A DNA stretch of 64,000 bases from Chryseobacterium sp. Leaf404 (GTDB lineage Bacteria > Bacteroidota > Bacteroidia > Flavobacteriales > Weeksellaceae): positions 116,468-180,467 of the forward strand of contig NZ_LMQM01000011.1 in assembly GCF_001424145.1 (NCBI RefSeq), given 5' to 3'. Under the pieces are notes generated by a model that was not told where the DNA came from, made no database searches, and worked only from the letters and a program-made list of their open reading frames with translations. Every line of letters begins with the position of its first letter. Position 1 is the stretch's first letter. Below are positions 1-8,282 of this stretch, piece by piece. The translations under genes and the position numbers were made by a program.

Positions 1-233
1 AGGAAATAGGAGGCTAATATTTTAATGCACTTTTTTAAACTTTCGTCCGTTACAGTTGGTTGACTTTCGGAAGTTCCAAAAAGAGCTTTTAAATCATATT
101 TAAACAAGAATCCTTTAGCGAAATCTTCAGCAGCTTTAATATGAGATTTTACTTCATCTTCAGATGCTCTTGTGATTTCTTCAATTACTTCTTCGTATAA
201 TTCAGTCTGTAATTCTTCAATTGAAATTATCAT
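1..233 (-). CDS. Mu gp36-like phage protein (DUF1320), 3' end outside window
   Basis: The reading frame starts at an ATG (233 to 231), 3 nt after the large terminase stop, and stays open to the window edge, giving 77 residues. The middle reads AAEDFAKGFLFKYDLKALF, which fits the DUF1320/Mu gp36 family, a head-tail connection protein of Mu-like phages. It is co-directional and nearly contiguous with the terminase genes, so it is probably in the same transcript, with the portal gene expected further left. The family call is from memory of the pattern; the partial length limits certainty. Confidence 0.6.
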   Translation of the reverse strand, partial: MIISIEELQTELYEEVIEEITRASEDEVKSHIKAAEDFAKGFLFKYDLKALFGTSESQPTVTDESLKKCIKILASYF

Positions 234-236
234 AAT

Positions 237-1775
237 TTATAATCGGTGTTTACTTGGTTCACGTTGTTGAGATTCAATTCCACCAGTTGAAGCATCTACA
301 ATAATCCTTTCGTTAATAATCGTTACGCCACCTTCAACCATATCCGGTCCATCTAATTTTTTAGCTTTTGAGTTGGCATTTTTAAATTGTTTTTTTAAAC
401 GGATCATGTGAGGATTATCTTTTTCATTTTCATTAAAAGTCAGTGTTTCAAGCCTGATCATAGGTTCTAATGTACCCGATATTCTACTCCATTTATGGGG
501 CTTTACTCTATCATCTGGAGTAATTGGTAGATTTATTTTTTCTATGTCTTTTTTTCTGAAAACCTCAGGTAAAATCACAAGTTCATAATGTGGATTTTGT
601 AAAGTGTTGTTTTCGATATAGACAACAATTGGATCAACACCTGCTTTTTTGCAAATCTTGTAGGCTTCATAGAGATAATCGACGAACTTTGCATTAGTCA
701 TTTTGTCGAGCCATGCTTTATAAATTTGAAAGTCAAGTCCTTTGTTAGCAATAATCCCTACAGCTTTATCTGATGAAGATTTGGCTTCACTATCACTTGG
801 TGAAGGATCAGCATAAATAATTACATGATTACAATATCTTAAAAGAAATGCCGGTGTGTCGACAATATTTGTAAAGACCTTACTTCCATCCATTGGATTA
901 TTGAAGTATTCCTTTTCACCGGATTCGTAATCAATTATTTTTAAAACTCTGTTAATTGCTTCCTGCGAATTTTTTTGAGGCCATGTTGAATTTCCGTCTT
1001 CATCACGGATATTTACGACTTCCCAGGAATCAGCTTTTGCACCCATTTCTGTAATGCAACAATAATCAGAAATGATATTTCCGCACGCTATCAATAAAAG
1101 TCCTCTTGAAATTGAGCGTGTGGGTATCAATGCCTGATCAATCCATCGTACTCGCTTATCAATAATTTCAGAGTTTAAGCAATCAGCATCTGTATCAATA
1201 TCATCAATAATAATAACGTCGGGTCTTATCTCATTATTACGAGTTCCTCTTGGTGATTGTCCTGCTCCCAATGCACGAAACGCTGCACCTTTGCGTGTGG
1301 TGAATTCGCCTGCCTCCCATGATCCGACTCTTTTTTGATTTCCGTAGTCATTTATAATCCTGTTATTCCTTTCAAGAATAACCATATACGGCATTAATAA
1401 TCTTTCAGCATTATCATAAGAATTTGAAACAAAAAGAGTATTTTTCTTTTTTCCTGTTAAAACAAGTTTCAGAACCTCCATCATCGTTCTACCTGATTTT
1501 GAAAGCTCACGAGCCCATGAACGAACGATATAATATTCGTCGTTTTTCATGACCTTTTTTGTAGATTTTAAATGAAAATCAGCAGGTTCAGAGGTGTAGA
1601 AATTTGGAAAATAATATTTAAACCATTTCTCATCATTTGCCTCTAAATCTTTTATCCTATTTAGTTTTTCGACAGATGTTTCTGTAAGATCAATCGGTGT
1701 GGCATTATCTATATTGTCTCCAAATTCTTTCCATTCGGCTAACCATTCCTTGTCAGTCTTTTTTTTATTAGCCAT
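237..1775 (-). CDS. Phage terminase large subunit
   Basis: This 512-residue protein should be the ATPase/nuclease motor that packages phage DNA. A Walker A-like region with the sequence RELSKSGRT lies at residues 89-97, and a clear Walker B, VIIIDDID, at 187-194. The C-terminal half has nuclease-type acidic positions: YADPS at 321-325 and IENN at 387-390. The size is normal for TerL. It overlaps the small terminase gene by 8 nt and is followed by a gp36-like gene 3 nt later. Packaging genes lie on the opposite strand from the capsid and tail genes. Confidence 0.85.
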   Translation of the reverse strand: MANKKKTDKEWLAEWKEFGDNIDNATPIDLTETSVEKLNRIKDLEANDEKWFKYYFPNFYTSEPADFHLKSTKKVMKNDEYYIVRSWARELSKSGRTMMEVLKLVLTGKKKNTLFVSNSYDNAERLLMPYMVILERNNRIINDYGNQKRVGSWEAGEFTTRKGAAFRALGAGQSPRGTRNNEIRPDVIIIDDIDTDADCLNSEIIDKRVRWIDQALIPTRSISRGLLLIACGNIISDYCCITEMGAKADSWEVVNIRDEDGNSTWPQKNSQEAINRVLKIIDYESGEKEYFNNPMDGSKVFTNIVDTPAFLLRYCNHVIIYADPSPSDSEAKSSSDKAVGIIANKGLDFQIYKAWLDKMTNAKFVDYLYEAYKICKKAGVDPIVVYIENNTLQNPHYELVILPEVFRKKDIEKINLPITPDDRVKPHKWSRISGTLEPMIRLETLTFNENEKDNPHMIRLKKQFKNANSKAKKLDGPDMVEGGVTIINERIIVDASTGGIESQQREPSKHRL

Positions 1776-2250
1776 TCTTCACACGATTATTAATGTATTC
1801 ATCGAAATAGTTTTTAAAAAGCTTTGCATCAGGAAGGCTGATTTGCTGAATGAAAGTGATCATCTTTTTAGCAGTAACTACAATTTCACCAAGACCTATT
1901 TCAACCTCTAACTTATTAATGTTCGATGTTGTTTTAGTAAGGATATCAGCTTCAGCAGATGTAGGAATATTTTTTAAAGGTCTCTGAATAGGCTTTCCAT
2001 CAACTTTGATTTCAGGACGGTTGGCGATATCCATGTTGAGAGCCTCCAACTGATTGTAAAAGTGAATCAATTGGTTTTCCCTGGTGTTCATCAAACTTTT
2101 ACGAAGTTCGTCCCAATTGTCATCCTTACACCATTTACCAACGGTCTTTTCCGTGACTTTTACACGCTCTGCGACTTCCTTTAATGTGATTTTCTCATTC
2201 ACATATAAAAGGCGTGCGTGTTCTCGTTGCTCTGTCTTACTTACTGCCAT
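1768..2250 (-). CDS. Phage terminase small subunit-like protein with HTH
   Basis: The N-terminus holds a helix-turn-helix (ITLKEVAERVKVTEKTVGKW) of the type found in terminase small subunits and Mu gp27-like proteins, which recognise phage DNA and load TerL. I place the start at ATG 2250 (MAVSKTEQ). The 7-residue upstream extension begins with TTG and is less likely. The remaining 130 residues are mostly helical by composition, compatible with oligomerisation. The coding region overlaps TerL by 8 nt, so the two are translationally coupled. Confidence 0.75.
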   Translation of the reverse strand: MAVSKTEQREHARLLYVNEKITLKEVAERVKVTEKTVGKWCKDDNWDELRKSLMNTRENQLIHFYNQLEALNMDIANRPEIKVDGKPIQRPLKNIPTSAEADILTKTTSNINKLEVEIGLGEIVVTAKKMITFIQQISLPDAKLFKNYFDEYINNRVKNG

Positions 2251-2401
2251 AGATACTATTTCTCGGTACAAAATTGAAGTTTAAAGGATTGTTTTTGAAA
2301 TAGTTGTGCAATCCTTGCGCACTTAATTTCAAAGGCTCGCGGGTTTTCGGAAGTTTGTCATCTCAATCGCAGGGAACTGCAAAACAGTTAAAAATTTTAG
2401 A
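2251..2401. promoter_or_regulatory. Divergent control region between packaging and capsid blocks
   Basis: This 151-bp gap separates the minus-strand packaging block from the plus-strand structural block, so it should hold promoters for both. An imperfect palindrome around 2306-2322 (GTGCAATCCTTGCGCAC) is a possible regulator site. I did not find a convincing TTTG-N19-TAnnTTTG promoter on either strand, so late transcription may depend on a phage activator. Promoter assignment is inference. Confidence 0.3.
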
Positions 2402-2716
2402 ATGAAAAAATCTGTAGGAATCGGAATTTTAGCAGCAATGTCAATAGCTGGAGGTCTTGCCGGAACAGGCGCACATTCAGTTGCGGAATCAGCTCAAAGA
2501 GCTGAAGCACAAAAATTAGTAAAGGAAAAAACGCCTAATGAGCTTCCAAGCTCTGAGAAGAGAAATGTTTCTCCCGAAGAAATTCAGAAAATTGCTTCCA
2601 CAAAACGTGCTAAAACTAAGGCTCCTTTATTCGCTTCATTCGATCCTGGTATTCCTCCAAAATTCTACGGAATGAACTTCGTAAAACGTGGAACTCATAA
2701 AAGAACGAACGTTTAA
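2402..2716 (+). CDS. Phage hypothetical protein, first gene of the structural block
   Basis: This is a 104-residue protein with an alanine/glycine-rich hydrophobic N-terminus (residues 5-30), a charged middle, and a basic C-terminus ending KRGTHKRTNV. It resembles a secreted or membrane-anchored protein at first sight, but its place directly before the protease/scaffold gene suggests a virion or head-assembly role. The stop overlaps the next ATG (TAATG at 2714-2718). I do not recognise a family. Confidence 0.6.
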   Translation: MKKSVGIGILAAMSIAGGLAGTGAHSVAESAQRAEAQKLVKEKTPNELPSSEKRNVSPEEIQKIASTKRAKTKAPLFASFDPGIPPKFYGMNFVKRGTHKRTNV

Positions 2717-3675
2717 TGAGTACACCGACATTTAAGAAAATCGACAAAGAATTCTGCATCACAGACGATTCTGTCAATGTTTATAAATACCGTTGTCTCA
2801 CTGCCGGACTTTTACTTGATGAAGTGAAAAAGAACCCGATTGGCTATCACATGCACAACCGTGAGAAAGGTGTTGTAGTTCGTTGGGAAGATTTCAGGAT
2901 TGATGGCGACAAAGTTTTCGCTACACCTGTAGTTAATCTTTCTCATCCGGAAGGCCAGTCGATCGCTGATCAGATTGAATCCGGTTTCTTAAATGCAGCA
3001 TCTGTTGGTAAGATTAAAGTTTTGGAAGCTTCAGAAGCTAAAAGTTTGATGTTACCAGGACAGGAAAGACCAACAGTCACTAAGTGGTTTCCTCGTGAAA
3101 TCTCACTGGTTGATATTCCCGGAAACTTTAACGCTTTAGCAAATCTCTTTGATAAGGACGATAACGAGCTAAATCTTTCTGATCTCTCAAATTATACAAT
3201 CGAACATACTATGAGTAATACTCTTGATGCTGCCAAAATTCTTGCAGCCTTAAACTTAAAAGACGGTGACGAAACAGAAGTTGTTACCGCAATTAATAAC
3301 CTTGTTGAAAAAGCAGATAAAGCAGATGGTTTGGAAAAAGACCTAGAAGCCCTGAAGGCTGAATCTGTCACCAAACAGGTTGAAGACCTTATTGACAAAG
3401 GCACAACTGATAAGAAACTAACTGTCGAATTAGCTACTCAGTTGAAAAAATCTTTTGCCGAAAATCCTGATGGATTGAAAGACTTGATTGACAAAATGCC
3501 TGCTCAGGTTTCAGTAACAGACGAACTGAAAAACAAAGATGGCCAGGAGAAATACAATGGTAAAACTTGGGATGATTTGTATAAATCAAACGATTTACCA
3601 ACCATCGAAAAACAGTTTCCAGACCTTTATGAAAAACTGAGAAACGAAAAATTTCCTAATCTAAAATCTAATTAA
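2716..3675 (+). CDS. Prohead protease with scaffold-like C-terminus
   Basis: The 319-residue protein lies directly before the major capsid gene, the usual place for a Mu gpI-type protease/scaffold. The N-terminal half (residues 1-150) has short beta-like segments, a His pair in GYHMHNREKG, and GFLNAASVGKIKV followed by REISLVDIPGN, a pattern typical of prohead proteases. The C-terminal half is charged and helical (for example EKADKADGLEKDLEALKAE), as expected of a scaffold. Catalytic residues are not assigned with certainty. Confidence 0.65.
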   Translation: MSTPTFKKIDKEFCITDDSVNVYKYRCLTAGLLLDEVKKNPIGYHMHNREKGVVVRWEDFRIDGDKVFATPVVNLSHPEGQSIADQIESGFLNAASVGKIKVLEASEAKSLMLPGQERPTVTKWFPREISLVDIPGNFNALANLFDKDDNELNLSDLSNYTIEHTMSNTLDAAKILAALNLKDGDETEVVTAINNLVEKADKADGLEKDLEALKAESVTKQVEDLIDKGTTDKKLTVELATQLKKSFAENPDGLKDLIDKMPAQVSVTDELKNKDGQEKYNGKTWDDLYKSNDLPTIEKQFPDLYEKLRNEKFPNLKSN

Positions 3676-3678
3676 AAT

Positions 3679-4638
3679 ATGGCACAAAATCCAAAGGTTC
3701 CACAAGAACTATGGGCTTCCTACGTAGTAGAAAAGCTTTGGAAAGAAAATCCACACCTGGCACTTTGCTATGATGAATCTGCATTTGTAAAAGGTGGTTC
3801 AGTGGTTTACATTCCGCAAGCTGGAGCAAAACCGGCAACTCAGAAAAACAGAAATGTTTATCCGGCTACAGCTACCAAGAGAGCTGACACAGCATTGGTT
3901 TATGCACTTGATGTATGGACAACAGACCCATCTCACTTACCATTAGCAGAACAGTTGGAACTTTCTTATGAAAAGACTGATTCTGTTCTGGGTGATCATG
4001 TCAATACGTTAATCGAAGCGGTTGGTGATGAATTAATCTACAATTGGGTGAGAGCCTTTAAACCTGCCGTAAACGGTGGTGTTACAGCTGATAATTTACC
4101 AGCAAATAAAAAGATTCCTACCAGTGGTGCTGCAACAGCAGTTAACGGTGAAGACGGGCAGACAGGAACCCGTAAGGCTTTGCATTATAAAGATATTCAG
4201 AAAGCGCAAGCAATGATGAATAAAGATAATGTTGCAAAGACTGAGAGATACGCAATGTTAGAATCTTACATGTATCAACAGTTTTTAGATTCTTTATCTG
4301 ACAATCAGATGGCTGCTTTCGCAGGTTCCGCTGATTTGGAAAAAGGAATCGTGGGAACTTTTGCAGGGTTCAAAATTCTTGACAGAAGTTCTGTGTTGGC
4401 ATTTACTACAGCCGGAGTTGCTGTGATGCCAGGTGAAGCCTTATCCGCAACTGATAATTTAGGTTGCCTTTTCTGGCAGAAAAATTCAGTAACGAAAGCA
4501 ATGGGAGACACTGAAATGTTTGACGACAAAGGTAATCCATTGTATTACGGTGATATTTTCTCAACCCTTTTAAAGATGGGTGGAAGATGTAGACGTGAAG
4601 ACTGGAAAGGTGTTTTAGCCGTGGTTCAAGCTTCATAA
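3679..4638 (+). CDS. Major capsid protein
   Basis: A 319-residue protein immediately after the protease/scaffold gene and without signal peptide or membrane segments. The N-terminus (PQELWASYVVEKLWKENPHL) and the long alpha/beta body match the length and style of major capsid proteins of Bacteroidetes Mu-like phages. Position after the protease, a 3-nt gap, and a strong hairpin terminator right behind it fit a highly expressed capsid gene. The fold itself cannot be proven from sequence by eye. Confidence 0.75.
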   Translation: MAQNPKVPQELWASYVVEKLWKENPHLALCYDESAFVKGGSVVYIPQAGAKPATQKNRNVYPATATKRADTALVYALDVWTTDPSHLPLAEQLELSYEKTDSVLGDHVNTLIEAVGDELIYNWVRAFKPAVNGGVTADNLPANKKIPTSGAATAVNGEDGQTGTRKALHYKDIQKAQAMMNKDNVAKTERYAMLESYMYQQFLDSLSDNQMAAFAGSADLEKGIVGTFAGFKILDRSSVLAFTTAGVAVMPGEALSATDNLGCLFWQKNSVTKAMGDTEMFDDKGNPLYYGDIFSTLLKMGGRCRREDWKGVLAVVQAS

Positions 4639-4661
4639 AAATAAAAATTAAACAGATATCC

Positions 4662-4697
4662 AACAATCGCCTGTTTTAAGGCAGGCGATTGTTTTTT
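4662..4697 (+). terminator. Rho-independent terminator after the capsid gene
   Basis: An 11-12-bp perfect stem (ACAATCGCCTG at 4663-4673 with CAGGCGATTGT at 4682-4692) with an 8-nt loop is followed by a T run. It lies between the capsid and endolysin genes, so it may partly reduce transcription of the lysis and tail genes relative to the capsid. The hairpin ends only 17 nt before the endolysin ATG. Confidence 0.8.
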
Positions 4698-4709
4698 AAA
4701 AACAATTCA

Positions 4710-5087
4710 ATGCAGCTAACCCAAAACTTTTCATTAGAAGAATTTGCCTGTAAAGACGGAACACCAGTTCCTGCAAGTCTTTATCCTAACATCAAAAAAT
4801 TAGCGCAAAATCTACAGGTTTTACGAGATCACGTAGGTAAACCAGTTGTTTTAAACAGTGGCTACAGAACGCCATCGTACAACAAAAAAATTGGTGGTGC
4901 TAAAGATTCACAGCATCCCAAAGCAAACGCAGGCGACATCAAAATTGCCGGAATGACACCTAAACAGGTTCACTCAACTATTTTACAATTAATCAAGGAA
5001 GGCAAGATGCATAATGGTGGTCTTGGCTTGTATTCAACATTTGTGCATTACGATGTACGTCCAGTTCCTGCAAGATGGAACGGTTAA
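4710..5087 (+). CDS. Phage endolysin, peptidase M15 family
   Basis: This 125-residue protein has the M15A layout: FSLEEFAC near the start, LNSGYRTPSYNKKIGGAKDSQHPKANAGDI around residues 50-80, and a final HYDVRP. The metal ligands are the His of SQH, the Asp of AGDI and the His of HYDVR. These enzymes cut peptide bonds of peptidoglycan. I start at ATG 4710 rather than the TTG at 4689, which lies inside the terminator hairpin. The next gene is a spanin, forming a lysis pair. Confidence 0.85.
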   Translation: MQLTQNFSLEEFACKDGTPVPASLYPNIKKLAQNLQVLRDHVGKPVVLNSGYRTPSYNKKIGGAKDSQHPKANAGDIKIAGMTPKQVHSTILQLIKEGKMHNGGLGLYSTFVHYDVRPVPARWNG

Positions 5088-5101
5088 AAACCAACTTAAA
5101 C

Positions 5102-5617
5102 ATGAAACGTATTTTTTTCTTCATATCATTATTTTTTGTGTTAATCATTGGAACGATGGTTTCCTGCGCAACCAGGAAACCTATCGAACCGGTGGTAATT
5201 ACCAACACAAAGGAAATCACTCACACGGTTAGAGATACCGTTTATCAAATTGAAGCCGACCAGTCTTTGTATCAGGCATACATCGAATGTGTGAATGGTA
5301 AACCAGTAATCAAAGAAACACCGGAAACAAAATCCAATTCCAAAGCCGGCAAATCGTTAGATCAACCAAAAGCTACCATTAACGGTAATCTTTTAAACAT
5401 AGAATGCAATAAAAAAGCGGAAGAGCTCTTCAAGCAATGGAAGGAAACCTACATTAAAGAACACGAGCAAAAACCTATCTACGTGCCTCAGCCAGTCTAC
5501 AAGGATAAACCTTTGACTTTATGGCAAAAATCACAAATATGGCTCGGAAGAATCTTTTTAGGATTCATTTCACTTGGAGCTCTCGCTTTTATTCTACGCT
5601 GGAAAAAGATTATTTAA
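5102..5617 (+). CDS. Unimolecular spanin-like lysis lipoprotein
   Basis: From ATG 5102 the 171-residue protein begins with a lipoprotein signal peptide ending at Cys22 (IGTMVSC). It has a soluble, proline- and lysine-rich periplasmic region and ends with one hydrophobic segment at about residues 148-166, closed by RWKKII. An outer-membrane lipid anchor plus an inner-membrane C-terminal helix in one chain is the architecture of u-spanins (phage T1 gp11 type), which fuse the two membranes in the last lysis step. It follows the endolysin by 14 nt. Function is inferred from architecture and context. Confidence 0.65.
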   Translation: MKRIFFFISLFFVLIIGTMVSCATRKPIEPVVITNTKEITHTVRDTVYQIEADQSLYQAYIECVNGKPVIKETPETKSNSKAGKSLDQPKATINGNLLNIECNKKAEELFKQWKETYIKEHEQKPIYVPQPVYKDKPLTLWQKSQIWLGRIFLGFISLGALAFILRWKKII

Positions 5618-5672
5618 AAGTCTTTTAAAAACCGTTTAAACTCATTTAAAAACTCATTTAAAAATTCTTAAA

Positions 5673-6053
5673 ATGAATAAATACACAGAAAAAGCACAGG
5701 ACTATTTTGAAAGACATCCTTCAAGTAACGAATGTCATATCACTTCCGACGGTCGTGTTTTCCACACAAAAGGTTCTGCATTAGGCTTTGCCGGAACTCT
5801 TGACAGTCAGGACATCGAATCTTACACGAGAAAAGGACTCGAAAAAGAAACAACTGAAGTTACAGCAAAAGAAGTTTTGGAAGGTAATCGTCCTGAGAAA
5901 ATTAAAGAACTGGAAGCTCTGGAACTGGTAACTGCTAATTACAACGAAATGAAAGCTCTTGCAAAATATTTCGAGGTAAAAACCGACAATCAGAAAGCAG
6001 AAACATTTATTGCTGCATTAACAGAATTCAAAAAAACTCTTAACCAAGACTAA
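5673..6053 (+). CDS. Phage hypothetical protein before the sheath gene
   Basis: The 126-residue soluble protein has an N-terminal part with ITSDGRVFHTKGSALGFAGTL and a helical C-terminus. Its stop overlaps the ATG of the sheath gene (TAATG at 6051-6055), so it belongs to the tail operon. The leader before it (5618-5672) repeats ACTCATTTAAA in tandem. Position would fit a head-tail connector or neck protein, but I recognise no family. Confidence 0.6.
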   Translation: MNKYTEKAQDYFERHPSSNECHITSDGRVFHTKGSALGFAGTLDSQDIESYTRKGLEKETTEVTAKEVLEGNRPEKIKELEALELVTANYNEMKALAKYFEVKTDNQKAETFIAALTEFKKTLNQD

Positions 6054-7213
6054 TGGCACAAGGAACTGGAACGCCGTCCGTAACGGCTAATGTTACAAAC
6101 GGCAACTTGCAACGTCAGGTTCAAATTACCGACGGCGTTGCAGGAATTGTAGGCACTGCAAAAGTTGCCGAAAATATCGGCAAAGTAGTTACGGTTTACT
6201 CACTGACTGATGCCAAAACTAAAGGTTACACAGAAGTTGCAGAACCACATCTGCACCGTCATATTCTTGAATTTTACAATGAAGTTGGCGGAAGTATGGA
6301 ACTTTGGATTTTAGGTGTAGAAGACACTATGACGATGGAAAGTGCCTGCACTTCAACCAATGTCAATGGAGTTAAAAAACTTCTTACCGTTTCAAAAGGC
6401 CGTGTAAATCTTGTGGGAGTTTCCCGAAATCCTGCTGTAGCATACAATGCCGGTGCTGGATTTTTAGATCAGGATGTTGCAAAAGCTCTAATCACTTCAA
6501 AAATTGCAGCTGAATACCAGCAATCAATTAACCGTCCTCTAAGATTTATTATTGAAGGAAGGGTGAACGATGAAGATGTAACGCCAATTTTTCAACCGGT
6601 GACTGCTGAAAATACTTTCTCAGGTGTTGCCCTGGGCGGAACTTTGAACGACGGTTCTGCATCCATTGGAATTGCTTTAGGTCGTGCAGTTAAATATCCG
6701 GCTCATGTGAAAATAGGTGATGGTCTTAATGGAGTTTTAAGCGTAACATCTGCATTCATTGGTTCAAAGCAAGTGGATGAATTTGATCCTGTAGAATTAA
6801 ACAATTTTACAAATGCTGGTTACATTCATTATCACATTCGTGAAGGCGTATCCGGGTATTATTTTTCAGTTGATAAGATGGCTGGAAATGATGATTTCAA
6901 TATTCTTGTGAGGGGTCGTTTAATCGACAAAGCGCAAAGAATTGCGACATCAACCTCCACTCCTTTTCTTGAGAGTTCAGTCAGAATTACCAAAGAAGGA
7001 AATATTAATGATGCTGATGCTGTCTATCTTGAAACCACTATTAAATCGCAGTTGCTTTCATTAATGGCTGGACAGATCAGTGATGCAGATGTGATCATTC
7101 CGATTGATCAGGATTTAATTAATACCAGCACGTTAGAAATGCAGGTAAAAATTCAGCCACTCGGATATTTAACCTGGATCATCGTAAACCTTGGACTTTC
7201 AAAAACTATTTAA
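6053..7213 (+). CDS. Contractile tail sheath protein (DUF2586-like)
   Basis: The 386-residue protein starts with a glycine/threonine-rich segment (GTGTPSVTANVTNGNLQRQVQITDGVAGIVGTA) and ends with LNTSTLEMQVKIQPLGYL-type beta strands, the pattern of DUF2586 sheath proteins in Bacteroidetes phages. It is followed 3 nt later by a 145-residue tube-sized protein, which is the normal sheath-tube order. A sheath means the phage has a contractile tail, as in Mu. Confidence 0.75.
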   Translation: MAQGTGTPSVTANVTNGNLQRQVQITDGVAGIVGTAKVAENIGKVVTVYSLTDAKTKGYTEVAEPHLHRHILEFYNEVGGSMELWILGVEDTMTMESACTSTNVNGVKKLLTVSKGRVNLVGVSRNPAVAYNAGAGFLDQDVAKALITSKIAAEYQQSINRPLRFIIEGRVNDEDVTPIFQPVTAENTFSGVALGGTLNDGSASIGIALGRAVKYPAHVKIGDGLNGVLSVTSAFIGSKQVDEFDPVELNNFTNAGYIHYHIREGVSGYYFSVDKMAGNDDFNILVRGRLIDKAQRIATSTSTPFLESSVRITKEGNINDADAVYLETTIKSQLLSLMAGQISDADVIIPIDQDLINTSTLEMQVKIQPLGYLTWIIVNLGLSKTI

Positions 7214-7216
7214 AAG

Positions 7217-7654
7217 ATGAATGTAAATATCACAACTTCTGAATGTGCATGGTCGCATTTTGAAGTAAAAATACTTAACCGTGTAATCAAAGGTCTGCGA
7301 GGTTTTGAATCTAAAAAATCAAAGGAAGCTGAGCATTTATATGGCGCTGGTGATGAACCGCTGGATATTACAACCGGAAATAAAAAATACGAAGGTAATA
7401 TCAAGGTTTTAGGCTTCGAAGCGGATGCCATGAACAAAGCCGCACAGGATGCTGGATTCGATGACATTACGGAAGTTCCACACGAATTGATCATCATCTC
7501 AATTTCTTACAAAAGAAGAATTACGGATAAAATCAAAACCATTATTTCAACAGGTGTACAGTTCACAGAAGATGGTTTTTCAATGGAGCAGAACGCAAAA
7601 ATGCGTGAAATCACATTGCCGTACATCGCAATGTCAAGACAAATGATTCATTAA
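7217..7654 (+). CDS. Tail tube protein
   Basis: A 145-residue protein directly after the sheath gene, with an N-terminal region IKGLRGFESKKSKEAEHLYGAGDEPLD typical of small tail tube proteins that stack as hexameric rings around the tape measure. There is no signal peptide or membrane segment. Length, order (sheath, tube, chaperone, tape measure) and predicted beta content support the call; no single diagnostic motif does. Confidence 0.7.
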   Translation: MNVNITTSECAWSHFEVKILNRVIKGLRGFESKKSKEAEHLYGAGDEPLDITTGNKKYEGNIKVLGFEADAMNKAAQDAGFDDITEVPHELIIISISYKRRITDKIKTIISTGVQFTEDGFSMEQNAKMREITLPYIAMSRQMIH

Positions 7655-7672
7655 TCAACAATTATAACAACA

Positions 7673-8104
7673 ATGAAACAATCAATCGAAACTACAACAC
7701 AAGACGAAAAACTGCAATCAGCTTTTGCAAAAAGAAAAACCGCTGAAGCGGACAAAGAATCAAAATCAAAAAAATCAGAAGTGAAAAATCTCACTCCTTT
7801 TAACGAAAGATTTGGCGAAAAACAGTTGGCAGACTGGAAGCTTTCTTATGGAAACCGTGATATGATCTACTTAAAAGTAGAAGATAAACTGGCAGTTCTG
7901 AGACCTCCTACTGCTGAAGATTTGGGCGATTATGTAACCGCAATTGGTCTGAATGGAATGTCAAAGGCTGTGGCCTCAGTGATGGAAACTTTATGGATTG
8001 ACGGTGATATCGAACTGATTGATGATGAAGATTTATTCATCGCCTGTTTCCTTCAGATGAACAATATTTTAGAGTCAAAGAAGGGAGAGTTTTTTCGCGC
8101 TTAA
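7673..8104 (+). CDS. Tail assembly chaperone, short (G-type) product
   Basis: This 143-residue protein lies between tube and tape measure genes, the position of lambda G / Mu gp41-type tail assembly chaperones that bind the tape measure before tube growth. It has a lysine/glutamate-rich N-terminus and an acidic C-terminal region (WIDGDIELIDDEDLFIACFL). The frame ends at 8104 just after a run of six T residues. A second, start-less frame follows, which suggests a programmed frameshift that makes a longer product. Confidence 0.7.
   Translation: MKQSIETTTQDEKLQSAFAKRKTAEADKESKSKKSEVKNLTPFNERFGEKQLADWKLSYGNRDMIYLKVEDKLAVLRPPTAEDLGDYVTAIGLNGMSKAVASVMETLWIDGDIELIDDEDLFIACFLQMNNILESKKGEFFRA
8090..8096 (+). 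other. Candidate programmed frameshift site in tail chaperone
   Basis: The sequence GAG-TTT-TTT-CGC at the end of the chaperone frame offers six T residues. A Phe-tRNA on the second TTT can slip back two bases with full pairing, or forward one base onto TTC. Both lead into the open frame 8097-8279. Mu is known to use a minus-two shift at the same place in its tail chaperone genes. Confidence 0.6.
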
Positions 8105-8279
8105 TGAGCGTGGCAAAAAGGATTTTGATAAAAAAGAATCTGGAATTGAATTTCTAATTGTCTTCGGAGCGATGAAATTTGGCTCACAAGCCCTTGAAGA
8201 ATGGGGCGAAGAAAAATTCTTCTACCGTACTGGCATCGCCTTAAAAATTTGGGAAAAAGAAGCCGAAAACAGAATGTAA
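8097..8279 (+). CDS. Tail assembly chaperone, frameshift extension (T-type)
   Basis: This frame encodes about 60 residues beginning ALNERGKKDFDKKE and containing FGAMKFGSQALEEWGEEKFFYRTGIALKIWEKEAENRM. It has no start codon near its beginning; the first ATG in frame is at 8172, inside the conserved-looking part. It is open back to a stop at 8070. It ends 3 nt before the tape measure start. I read it as the C-terminal part of a fusion of about 201-202 residues made by frameshifting. Confidence 0.6.
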   Translation, partial: ALNERGKKDFDKKESGIEFLIVFGAMKFGSQALEEWGEEKFFYRTGIALKIWEKEAENRM

Positions 8280-8282
8280 CCC

